DNA of 5,572 nucleotides, taken from positions 1-5,572 of the forward strand of contig NZ_JNWV01000092.1 in the NCBI RefSeq assembly GCF_000716535.1. The letters are read 5' to 3'. Made by a program: the position numbers and the translations under genes. Below, in pieces: positions 1-5,572 of the stretch. Within the stretch, counting starts at the first letter, position 1; each line of letters starts with the position of its first letter. The notes under the pieces are model-generated. The model searched no databases, was not told where the DNA came from, and saw nothing but the letters and a program-made list of their open reading frames with translations. Source of the DNA: Streptomyces flaveolus (GTDB lineage: Bacteria > Actinomycetota > Actinomycetes > Streptomycetales > Streptomycetaceae).

Positions 1-333
1 GGTCTCGGCGTAATGCGGGGCGGCGGTCCAGTTGAGCTGGCTGGAGCCGCCTGTGTTGCTGACGGTGGCGCCGAAGTCGTCGACCTTGGCGCGGTACGCC
101 CCGTTCCGGGACGCGATTTTGTGGAACTGGCGGGCCATGAGCCAGGGCTGTATCACGAACAGCAGCACGACGAGCAGCCCAGCGATCACCAGCGACTGCG
201 TGTCGGGGCTCTCACCTTCCACCAGCGGGACCGCCGACGCTCCGGCGAACGCGGCCACGCCGATGAGAGCGAACCGTTGCGTCCGCCGGGCACGGCCCGA
301 CGCCTTGGCCCGCGCTTTGAGTGCCTGTCTCAT
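1..333 (-). CDS. YcxB-like membrane protein, 5' part (runs off left edge)
   Basis: An open minus-strand frame of 111 codons runs from an ATG at 333-331 to the window edge, so the C-terminus is not seen. The protein starts with a basic stretch (MRQALKARAKASGRARRTQR), then a first hydrophobic helix (about residues 21-38), a short acidic loop, and a second helix (about 46-64, ending IQPWLMARQF). A soluble part follows, with the pattern GAYRAKVDDFGATVSN and then LNW. Two helices followed by this segment match the YcxB-like family; the cellular role of that family is not established. Codons just upstream of the ATG read RAPPRED, close to the 'YRPTxED' that I expect before this helix pair, but a TGA lies 12 codons upstream of the ATG. 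The AGAGG before the ATG is only two bases away, which is a poor ribosome-binding site. The gene may therefore have lost its natural N-terminus. Confidence 0.7.
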   Translation of the reverse strand, partial: MRQALKARAKASGRARRTQRFALIGVAAFAGASAVPLVEGESPDTQSLVIAGLLVVLLFVIQPWLMARQFHKIASRNGAYRAKVDDFGATVSNTGGSSQLNWTAAPHYAET

Positions 334-345
334 GTCCTCTCGCGG

Positions 346-362
346 TGGCGCGCGCCAATTGG
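346..362. repeat. Two overlapping short palindromes upstream of the YcxB-like gene
   Basis: TGGCGCGCGCCA (346-357) is a perfect 12-bp palindrome, and it overlaps CCAATTGG (355-362), a perfect 8-bp palindrome. They sit 13-29 bp upstream of the first ATG of the YcxB-like gene, roughly where its homology seems to stop. They could be a regulator site or a junction scar, and GC-rich palindromes of this length also occur by chance. No function is claimed. Confidence 0.3.
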
Positions 363-441
363 AACAGGATCAGGTGGACTGTGCCGAAAAGTCCCTGCTC
401 AGCGAGCTGTTCGTCGCAGCCCTGTGGGTTGTCGTCAAATG

Positions 442-1230
442 TCACGCCCACATCAGCAGCGATGCGAGAGTGACGGCTGCTTGGTAGGGCTCGGCGGTCT
501 TGTCGTAGCGGTGGCGATGCCGCGCCACTGCCTGAGGCGGTTCAAGCTCCGTTCGATGACGTCGCGCCGCTTGTAGACCTGCTGGTCGAAGGTCGGCGGA
601 CGTCCGCCACGGCTGCCGCGCCGGAGCCGGTTGCAGATCTGTCGGACCGTTCCGGGATGGTGTGCCGGATGTTCCGCTGCCGCAGGCAGGTGCGTATGGC
701 CTTGGAGCTGTAGCCCTTGTCGCCGATGACGTGGCCGGGGCGGACCCAGGGCCGCCCCGGTCCCAGCCGGGGCACCCGGATCGCCTCCATCACGGCGGTG
801 AACTGGGTGCAGTCGTCGGTGTTGCCACCGGTGACGGTGAAGGCGAGCAGTCGCCCCACAGCGTCGCAGGCCAAGTGGATCTTGCTGGTCAGGCCGCCTC
901 TGGACCGGCCGAGTCCCGGGGCACGAAGCCCCCTTTTCGCGCCCCAGCCGCGTGCTGGTGGGCCCGGACGATCGTGGAGTCGACCGACACCAGCCACTCG
1001 ATGCCCCCGGCCGCGTCGGCCCTGGCCTGGGCGGCCTGCAGCATCCGCTCGAAGGTGCCGTCCTTGGCCCACCGGCGGAAGCGGGCGTGCGGCGTGGCCC
1101 CGGAACCGTACCGCTCGGGCACGTCTCGCCAGGCCGTACCGGTCCGGAACTTCCACACGATCCCGTTGAGGACCGTCCGGTCGTCCAGCCGCCTGCTGCC
1201 CCGCTCGGACCGGGGCAGCAACGGCTGCAC
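442..1230 (-). pseudogene. IS5-family DDE transposase, three frame breaks
   Basis: The protein can be followed in three consecutive pieces and a tail. Piece one (GTG at 1230 to about 930) holds [10 protein letters not shown], then [26 protein letters not shown] and the first catalytic Asp in [19 protein letters not shown]. Piece two (about 930-642) holds [28 protein letters not shown] and the second Asp in [10 protein letters not shown]. Piece three (about 641-511) holds [15 protein letters not shown] and the Glu in [18 protein letters not shown]. The tail (about 510-442) reads [18 protein letters not shown] and ends MWA before TGA. Each break is restored by adding one G/C base: in the AAAAGGGGG run (929-937), at 640-641 and at 509-511. 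All three DDE residues are therefore encoded, but not in one frame. An N-terminal stub of about ten residues is missing. It is inactive as read, unless the breaks are sequencing errors. Confidence 0.85.
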
Positions 1231-1245
1231 GGGCGCTGAGCGACG
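442..1245 (-). mobile_element. IS5-family insertion sequence remnant
   Basis: This segment is almost entirely a decayed IS5-family (probably IS427-like) transposase gene. On the left in window coordinates it ends with a normal transposase C-terminus and TGA (444-442). On the right the transposase homology stops around 1230-1245, directly at the stop codon of the SDR gene, and lacks roughly the first ten residues expected. No terminal inverted repeat can be matched between the two sides. The sequence just past the transposase stop (TTTGACGACAACCC on the minus strand, about 425-438) could be the surviving outer end, but no partner is visible near 1246. I infer that the element lost its transposase-proximal end through a deletion. 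Confidence 0.8.
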
Positions 1246-1956
1246 TTACCGGACAGCGAGTCGCTCGTACATGGCGACCGGGTCGCCGGCCAGAGCACCC
1301 TTGACCCAACGGGTGAGATCGTCGGTGAGTACCTCGAAAACGTCCGACTCGACGCCGTCGAGGGCTGCCGTTGCGACGTCCTGCGGGCGGATCTTGGGCG
1401 CGTCTACGTTGGCTGTCATGTCGGTGTCGACAAGGCCCATGTGCACGGCGGTGACGCGGATGCCTTGTGGCTGGAGCGCCTGGCGCATGCTGTTGGTCTG
1501 CGACCAGAACGCCGACTTGGAGGCGCTGTAGGCGCCGCCTTCGGCGCGCGCGAACCAGGAATGCACCGAGAGGACGTTCAGGATGTGGCCACCGCCGTTG
1601 CGTTCGATCACCGGGGCGAGAGCGCGGGTGAGCAGCAGCGGGCCGTAAAAATTGATCTCGAACACGCGGCGGATGTCGTCGAGCGAAGAGGTCAGGAAGC
1701 TGCCGAGGCTCGCGGCCCCCGCATTGTTGATCAGGACGGTGACGTCCTTCACCTGCTCGGCGACGGAGGCCACCGAGTCCGGGTCGGTGGCCTCTAGCGC
1801 CAGCGCCACCGCGTCGGGGTGGGCGACGGAGCGCGGGTCGCGGGCCGTGGCGTAGACCTTGCTCGCGCCGCGTGCGTACAGCTCCTCCACCAGAGCCTTT
1901 CCGATGCCGCGACTGCCACCGGTGACGAGGACGACGGAATCCTTGATCGCGGTCAT
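1246..1956 (-). CDS. Classical short-chain dehydrogenase/reductase (SDR)
   Basis: This is a complete 236-residue NAD(P)-dependent oxidoreductase with a length usual for classical SDRs. Cofactor-binding TGGSRGIG is at residues 12-19 and structural NNAG at 77-80. The catalytic tetrad is complete: Asn102 (EINFYG), Ser130 (LNVLSVHSW), Tyr143 and Lys147 in YSASK. The substrate cannot be deduced. I chose ATG 1956-1954 because [19 protein letters not shown] begins as SDRs normally do and a GGAG lies ten bases upstream. A GTG three codons earlier is nearly on top of the GGAG, and the longer reading to 2082 would run through the operator boxes. The gene is divergent from the TetR gene and its leader carries the CCGATCGG box cluster, so repression by that regulator is likely. 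Its TAA (1248-1246) abuts the IS remnant, but the C-terminus looks natural. Good GC3 and no frame break suggest a working gene. Confidence 0.9.
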   Translation of the reverse strand: MTAIKDSVVLVTGGSRGIGKALVEELYARGASKVYATARDPRSVAHPDAVALALEATDPDSVASVAEQVKDVTVLINNAGAASLGSFLTSSLDDIRRVFEINFYGPLLLTRALAPVIERNGGGHILNVLSVHSWFARAEGGAYSASKSAFWSQTNSMRQALQPQGIRVTAVHMGLVDTDMTANVDAPKIRPQDVATAALDGVESDVFEVLTDDLTRWVKGALAGDPVAMYERLAVR

Positions 1957-1980
1957 GACACTCACACTCCACGTTCGGGG

Positions 1981-2046
1981 GTGGAAAACCGATCGGGAAA
2001 CCGATCGGTTTCCAGTTGTGCGGCAGTGTAGCCGATCGGTTTCCAC
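1981..2046. promoter_or_regulatory. Operator cluster: three CCGATCGG boxes, probably TetR sites for the SDR gene
   Basis: Three copies of the palindrome CCGATCGG lie at 1989-1996, 2001-2008 and 2032-2039 (centre spacings 12 and 31 bp). The middle copy is extended to a perfect 18-bp palindrome, GGAAACCGATCGGTTTCC (1996-2013). The outer copies form a larger inverted repeat: GTGGAAAACCGATCGG (1981-1996) faces CCGATCGGTTTCCAC (2032-2046), differing by one extra A. The cluster is 25-90 bp upstream of the SDR start. Short perfect palindromes of this kind are typical TetR-family operators, and a TetR gene lies next door, so autonomous control of the SDR gene is the natural reading. Which protein binds is inferred. 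Confidence 0.8.
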
Positions 2047-2052
2047 TTCAGC
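2025..2052 (-). promoter_or_regulatory. Candidate promoter of the SDR gene
   Basis: On the minus strand TACACT (2030-2025) is a good -10-like hexamer about 68 bases upstream of the SDR ATG. The matching -35 is weak: the best nearby stretch is GCTGAA (2052-2047) at 16-bp spacing. The rightmost CCGATCGG box lies between these two elements and the 18-bp palindrome just downstream of the expected start point. A bound repressor would cover the promoter. The box positions support this call more than the hexamers do. Confidence 0.4.
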
Positions 2053-2109
2053 CGCGCATGACCGCATCAGGCCGCCGTCCACACCGGACGCCCCGGCGGG
2101 CAGGGCGGG

Positions 2110-2222
2110 TTACTTGGTCGGTTCGCGGACCAACGGGACGACGGCCTGACTGCAGAAGACCTCGGCGTTGTCGGTCACGATGCCGCCGAGGAGCCGAGGG
2201 AACTCTTCAGTGTCGATACGGT
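2110..2222 (-). pseudogene. Coding-like fragment of unknown gene (C-terminal remnant)
   Basis: The minus strand between the operator cluster and the tetR start contains a 37-codon stretch with strongly coding-like third positions, ending in TAA (2112-2110). It reads RIDTEEFPRLLGGIVTDN, then AEVFCSQAVVPLVREPTK. There is no ATG, GTG or TTG start before the frame runs into the antisense of tetR, so it cannot be a complete gene. I do not recognise the family. It may be the tail of a gene that once preceded the SDR gene, or debris inserted between the two divergent genes. Chance coding character in GC-rich DNA is also possible. Confidence 0.4.
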
Positions 2223-2236
2223 GGGAGCTCGGACGA

Positions 2237-2262
2237 CGTATCCCCCTATGCCGATACGCATA
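2237..2262. promoter_or_regulatory. Nested inverted repeats just upstream of tetR
   Basis: CGTATC (2237-2242) is mirrored by GATACG (2253-2258) with ten bases between, and TATGC (2247-2251) is mirrored by GCATA (2258-2262). CCGATACG here resembles the CCGATCGG boxes in its first half. The repeats lie 25-50 bp before the chosen tetR start, where an autoregulatory site or promoter would be expected. TACCTA (2261-2266) could serve as a -10 element. The arms are short, so the evidence is modest. Confidence 0.35.
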
Positions 2263-2286
2263 CCTAATGGTGGTACCGTTGTCTCC

Positions 2287-2877
2287 GTGTCGTCCAGGTC
2301 TGACAGTCGCGAGAAAATGATCAAGGCGGGTCGCCGGTTGTACAGCACCCGCGGATACGTGGGCACCGCGTTCTCCGACGTACTCGCGGAGAGCGGCGCC
2401 CCACGCGGTTCCGTGTACTTCCACTTCCCCGGCGGCAAGGACGAGTTCGCCGGTGAAGTCATCACCGCGCACAGCCGGTCCGAGAACGCCCGAGTGACGC
2501 GACTGGCTGCCACGTGCGACACCCCGCGGGAAGTCGTGATCGCCTTTCTCACGGCAGCCCGGGACCACGCCGTGTCGACCCGATTCCGGGAAGGCTGCCC
2601 GATCGGGGCGGTCATCGTCGAAAGCAGCCACACCTCCCCCGCTCTGTTCGCGTCGGCCGCCACAGCCATCGAGACGTCAATCGACACACTCGCCGCCCTC
2701 CTGGTTGAGCGCGGCGCGACGGAACCGGACGCGCGCCGCTGGGCAATCGCCGCGGTCACCGGCTTCGAAGGCGCGCTCGTCGTCTCCCGTGCGATGGACG
2801 ACCCCGCCCCGTTCAACGCGCTGATCGAACTTCTTCAGCAGACCATGGACCCCGACCGCACCCACACCACCACCTGA
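2287..2877 (+). CDS. TetR-family transcriptional regulator, LmrA/YxaF type
   Basis: This is a 196-residue one-component repressor. The N-terminal DNA-binding domain begins SREKMIKAGRRLYSTRGY (about residues 7-24). Its helix-turn-helix (about 28-46) reads FSDVLAESGAPRGSVYFHF and is followed by PGGKDEF, the wording typical of LmrA/YxaF-like TetR proteins. The remainder is a mostly helical ligand and dimerisation domain with CPIGAVIVE (about 111-119). Start choice: GTG at 2287 gives VSSRSDSREKM, matching usual family length. ATG 2248 and GTG 2221 in the same frame would add 13 or 22 residues unlike the family, and none of the starts has a strong ribosome-binding site. The gene diverges from the SDR gene and probably represses it through the CCGATCGG boxes. 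The ligand is unknown; family members often respond to small hydrophobic or aromatic compounds. Confidence 0.9.
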   Translation: MSSRSDSREKMIKAGRRLYSTRGYVGTAFSDVLAESGAPRGSVYFHFPGGKDEFAGEVITAHSRSENARVTRLAATCDTPREVVIAFLTAARDHAVSTRFREGCPIGAVIVESSHTSPALFASAATAIETSIDTLAALLVERGATEPDARRWAIAAVTGFEGALVVSRAMDDPAPFNALIELLQQTMDPDRTHTTT

Positions 2878-2924
2878 CCGGAGCGGGGTCATCCGCAGAC
2901 GCCGCGTTGGACGAGGGCCGGCGA

Positions 2925-4592
2925 TCACGAGCCGGTGTGGGACTGTTCCGTCCAGATGACCTTCCCGTCCCGCGTGTATCGCGAGCCCCAGCGTTCCGTC
3001 ATTCCGAGCCACCAGGCGCAGGCCACGCCCACCTTCGTCGTAAGCCCGGGTGCGTCGTAGACGCGGAGCCGTGCTGCTGGAGTCGGAGACTTCGCGTTGC
3101 AAGGTGGTGGGTTGGAGAATCAAGCGCAACTGCAGCGGGCTGCTTGCGTAGCGGATCGCGTTCGTCACCAGTTCGCTGACCAAGAGTTGCGTGGTGAAGG
3201 CCAGTTCCTCCAAGCCCCACCTCACCAGTTGCTCGGCCGCAAGGGCGCGGGCACCGGAGACCGCGGCGGGATCGGAGAGAAGGTCCAGCTTGGCTACGTG
3301 TCCTGCGTCGAGCGCCTGAGTACGTGCCACCAGCAGGGCGACATCGTCAGCCGGGCGGTTGGGCAGCATCGCGGACAGGAGGCCGTCACATGTTGCTTCC
3401 AGTGATGCCGACGCATCAGCGAGCAGGCTGCCGAGGAGCTTCAGTGCCGTATCCACGTCCCTGTGTCTGCTTTCGATCAAGCCGTCGGTATACAGGGCCA
3501 GCAGGCTTCCTTCCGGCACCTCAAAGTGGGCTATCCCGAAGGCGAGCCCTCCCAAGCCCAGCAGGGGCCGATCGGCAGCTGCGGACGGTGACTGCCTGGA
3601 TGGGCTCGCACCGCAGAACGCTTTTCCGGTGGGCGGACCACGACTGGAGCAACGTGGCCGGCGCTCGCTGCGGAGCACAGCCGGGAGACCGGGTCGTAGA
3701 CCAAATAGAGGCAGGTGGCGCTGATCTCACCGCTCCTCGGGACTCTTCGCGCTGAGGCGGATGACCACGTCGTCCAGGTGAGTCAGCAGCTCATCGGGCA
3801 TCAGGTCGATGTCCGCGAGAGTGCGAACGGCCGTCCTCAGCCTGCCCATGGTGGCGGCGGCACGCAGACCTCGGCCGACCACGTCGCCCACCACAAGGGC
3901 CACCCGGGCGCCCGACCGGGGAATCACGTCGAACCAATCTCCTCCCACGCCTGTGCGCGAGCTGCTGGGGAGGTAGCGGAAGGCGGCTTCCACTGCGGTT
4001 CGGGTGGTCACGTGCCGCGGCAAGAGGCTGTGCTGGAGTGTCAGCTCGGTGGAACGCTCATAGGTGTAGGTAGCGCTGGGCGTTGTCGATGGAGAGGGCC
4101 GCCCGAGACCCGATCTCCCGGGCCAGCAGTACATCGTCGTCGGTGAAAGGCTCGTCGGAGCGGTAGCGGAGGAGCTGGGCGAGCCCGAGCGGTGCGCCCC
4201 GGGCGCGCAAGGGCACAAGCAGCACCGGGTCCGGCGCGGAAGCGTGTAGCTCGCGTTGCTGCCTTGGCGTCTCCGCCAGCCAGTTCGGGACGGAGGAAGC
4301 GACGATGGAGCATCGCACAGGTTGTCCGGTGGTCAGTGCCTGATCCGGCTCTGATCCCGCGGAGTATGTGTGTGTTCCCTGCGCGGAGAGCCGGCTCGGA
4401 CATGTTCCCGACGCGGACTGTTCGGCGACCCGCTGAAACGTCTGGGCCGAGGTCGCTGCTCGCGTCCGCTCGTCATGAAGCACCGAAGCGATCAAGTCGA
4501 CGGCGACGAGGTCTGCGAGGTGTTCGGCGGCGAAGGCCGCCAGTTCCTGGGCAACTTCTCGAGGGAGTGGGGCGGCGGTCGGTCGCGAGGGT
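2925..4592 (-). pseudogene. GAF-SpoIIE(PP2C)-HATPase regulator, multiply frameshifted
   Basis: This was a sigma-regulatory serine phosphatase. GAF-like part (4592 to about 4074): REVAQELAAFAAEHLADL, then EPFTDDDVLLAREIGSRA and LSIDNAQRY. Phosphatase part: STELTLQHSLLPRH, metal-binding Asp residues in GVGGDWFDVIP, VVGDVVGRG and LALYTDGLIE, and RPADDVALL. HATPase part: N-box ELVTNAIRYA and G-box YDEGGRGL, as in RsbW/SpoIIAB-type anti-sigma kinases. Breaks in reading order: (a) a CTAC tandem duplication (4066-4073); (b) an extra base near 3729 giving TGA 3729-3727; (c) a missing C at 3564-3567; (d) an extra base at 3002-3003, after which TERWGSRYTRDGKVIWTEQ completes the family ending before TGA 2927-2925. 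No start codon is found for the GAF part. A possible further piece (SRLITLATDRR, about 4570-4605) lies in another frame. As read it is inactive. It is convergent with tetR, 47 bp apart. Confidence 0.85.
4066..4073. repeat. 4-bp tandem duplication disrupting the GAF/SpoIIE junction
   Basis: GTAGGTAG on the plus strand is CTAC twice on the coding strand. Removing one copy turns a frame ending NAQRYLHL-stop into one continuous reading, NAQRYTYERSTELTLQ, which is the expected linker between the GAF and SpoIIE parts. This is the signature of slipped-strand duplication and is hard to explain as a typical base-calling error. Confidence 0.75.
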
Positions 4593-4667
4593 GATCAGCC
4601 GGCTCTCGCCACCGGCCGGCCATCGCCGGGCCGCTCCCGCTCCGGGGTTCAGTCGCTCAAGGGCGTG

Positions 4668-5237
4668 TCAAGCACTGGACTCAGAGCCGATTCTCCTTGA
4701 ATTCTGACAGCAGGGGCAGTCGCTTCGACAGCCGCAGGCTGCTTCGCCCGGCTTGGCGATGGGAACGACGAGCATGGGTTCTGCCCCTGGGACCGGCCTC
4801 ACATAAGGTTGTCCCGACGAGGGGTCGTGCCCAATTCCCCGCAGGATGTGACCGGTTCCTTGGGGGAAACAGAACATCTCATGCGGCCCAGCCCTGTACC
4901 AGTCTTTCCCGGGAGGAGGCTCTGCCGCCATTAGATCATCGAAGTCAGCGCCGGTTTCACCCATCAGCATGTAGGAGATGCCGATGCGGTCGATCGTTGG
5001 CGTTCTACCCTGCATGACCTCCCTGGCGAACTGCATCCACGTAGGGTCGAGGCACATGGGGCCCGGAGCTGGTTGGCCTGGCGGAGTGGGCATGCAGATC
5101 CAGTCAGGTGATCCTTCTCTGAGGACCGTCTTCATGTCCGAGTCCAGGACCGTTGCCGTCTCGGCGATGAAACGCGGGGCAGCACTGAGTGCATCCTTGA
5201 TTTTCTCTACCCGTGTGGGTTCTCTGCTTTCCGCCAC
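4668..5237 (-). CDS. Uncharacterised small protein with cysteine-rich tail
   Basis: The protein has 189 residues from GTG 5237-5235, chosen because GGGAG lies seven bases upstream; the frame is open to 5315 but that extension does not look protein-like. It begins MAESREPTRVEKIKDAL, followed by SAAPRFIAETATV, DWICMPTPPGQP, GPMCLDPTWMQFA, IGISYMLMGETGADF, WYRAGPHEMFC and PYVRPVPGAEPMLVVPI. I recognise this order of motifs from hypothetical proteins in actinobacteria and proteobacteria, without known function. The last 23 residues are atypical: ACGCRSDCPCCQ has five cysteines in ten positions, a pattern seen in metal- or cluster-binding tails. No signal peptide or membrane helix is visible, so it appears cytoplasmic. 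Third positions carry more A/T than in the SDR or tetR genes, hinting at recent acquisition. The broken SpoIIE gene follows on the same strand. Confidence 0.75.
   Translation of the reverse strand: MAESREPTRVEKIKDALSAAPRFIAETATVLDSDMKTVLREGSPDWICMPTPPGQPAPGPMCLDPTWMQFAREVMQGRTPTIDRIGISYMLMGETGADFDDLMAAEPPPGKDWYRAGPHEMFCFPQGTGHILRGIGHDPSSGQPYVRPVPGAEPMLVVPIAKPGEAACGCRSDCPCCQNSRRIGSESSA
4693..4698 (-). promoter_or_regulatory. Shine-Dalgarno-like AAGGAG without a usable start
   Basis: AAGGAG on the minus strand lies within the 3' end of the cysteine-tailed gene, ahead of the SpoIIE pseudogene. No ATG, GTG or TTG follows within 5-12 bases; the first GTG (about 17 bases on) opens only a few codons. 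It may be the orphaned ribosome-binding site of the lost SpoIIE-gene start, or a chance match. Confidence 0.25.
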
Positions 5238-5445
5238 GGCTTTTCTCCCGACAGGATGGAGTATGGGACTGCAATCGGAAAGTACTGCACGCTGTGGTTT
5301 TGACCATTGAGGCACGCCGTGGCGGATTTGGAGGCAGATGCTCTACTCCTCGGCCTACCCGCTGCTGTTGAAGCCTCGTTTGCCGAATGCCGGATCGGAT
5401 AGTTGCCGGCTGTCGCTTCTGCGGAACTCGATCACGCGGGTGGGT

Positions 5446-5463
5446 GTCGCGACGGACCGCGAC
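5446..5463. repeat. Short GC hairpin in the gap before the cysteine-tailed gene
   Basis: GTCGCG (5446-5451) and CGCGAC (5458-5463) can pair around a six-base loop. It lies about 30 bases past the stop of the right-edge gene fragment on the same strand, where a terminator could sit, but there is no T-run. The rest of 5238-5490 shows no supportable gene. Confidence 0.3.
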
Positions 5464-5490
5464 GGGAGTCGCCTAAGGGCTTGCAGATCA

Positions 5491-5572
5491 TTAACACGTC
5501 TTCTTGATCTTGTCGTTGGGGTCCCTGCTGAGGGCGATGACACGGGCTTGGAGGGTGGCGAGGGCAGCGGGT
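5491..5572 (-). CDS. C-terminal end of an unknown gene entering from the right
   Basis: The last 26 codons before TAA (5493-5491) read AALATLQARVIALSRDPN, then DKIKKTC. Most third positions are G or C, and the alternating hydrophobic and charged pattern looks like a terminal helix. The start and domains lie beyond the window, so no family can be assigned. It is on the same strand as the cysteine-tailed gene, with about 250 bp between, so a shared transcript is uncertain. Confidence 0.5.
   Translation of the reverse strand, partial: PAALATLQARVIALSRDPNDKIKKTC

Noticed and set aside
542..1972. Long 476-codon minus-strand open frame
   Set aside because: Only its lower part is real, as the middle piece of the transposase. 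The upper part is an out-of-frame shadow of the SDR gene, full of Arg and Pro with no family motifs.
2110..2816. Long minus-strand frames opposite tetR
   Set aside because: They are antisense shadows of a clear TetR gene. Only the part below about 2222 keeps independent coding character and is reported as a fragment.
2878..2924. Possible bidirectional terminator between tetR and the SpoIIE pseudogene
   Set aside because: The 47-bp gap has GC-rich stretches but no stem of useful length with a T-run.
4192..4707. Plus-strand open frame of 171 codons
   Set aside because: It is antisense to the GAF part of the SpoIIE pseudogene, with Arg/Pro-rich content typical of shadow frames in high-GC DNA.
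5309..5352. Minus-strand stretch GTAGAGCATCTGCC resembling a tRNA D-arm and anticodon region
   Set aside because: The following bases cannot form an anticodon stem, and no acceptor or T-arm partner is present.
1..5572. A new defence, phage or biosynthetic system
   Set aside because: No nuclease, toxin-antitoxin, reverse transcriptase, CRISPR repeat or biosynthetic enzyme set is present; the content is one regulated SDR gene, one unknown small gene, and decayed genes.

Overview
The window is very GC-rich, with a strong G/C preference at third codon positions. Its protein families (a YcxB-like membrane protein, an LmrA/YxaF-type TetR regulator, and a GAF/SpoIIE-phosphatase/HATPase regulator) are typical of Streptomyces or a close actinomycete. 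It looks like accessory DNA, such as a chromosome arm or genomic island. Two genes (an SDR oxidoreductase and its TetR regulator) and one small conserved-family gene look intact. Most of the rest is broken: a truncated insertion sequence with three frame breaks, a large signalling pseudogene with at least four, and several gene fragments.

Layout from left to right. (1) 1-333, minus: 5' part of a YcxB-like two-helix membrane protein that runs off the left edge; its first residues appear to be missing. (2) 442-1245, minus: remnant of an IS5-family element. The DDE transposase can be followed from near its N-terminus to a normal C-terminus only by changing frame three times, and each change is explained by one missing G/C base. 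(3) 1246-1956, minus: an intact classical SDR oxidoreductase. (4) 1957-2286: a 330-bp intergenic region holding three CCGATCGG boxes close to the SDR start and, further right, a short coding-like fragment on the minus strand (2110-2222). (5) 2287-2877, plus: a TetR-family regulator transcribed away from the SDR gene. (6) 2925-about 4592, minus: a GAF-SpoIIE(PP2C)-HATPase pseudogene, convergent with tetR. (7) 4668-5237, minus: a small protein of a family I recognise only as uncharacterised, with an unusual cysteine-rich C-terminal tail and less GC-biased codons than its neighbours. (8) 5491-5572, minus: the last 26 codons of a gene entering from the right edge.

The TetR regulator probably represses the SDR gene through the CCGATCGG boxes, one of which lies directly upstream of a -10-like element. 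The ligand and the SDR substrate cannot be read from the sequence. The SpoIIE/HATPase protein, when intact, would have belonged to partner-switching control of sigma factors. I see no CRISPR array, RNA gene, phage module or convincing new multi-gene system. The most distinctive points are the operator cluster, the pattern of frame-disrupting lesions, and the cysteine-tailed small protein.
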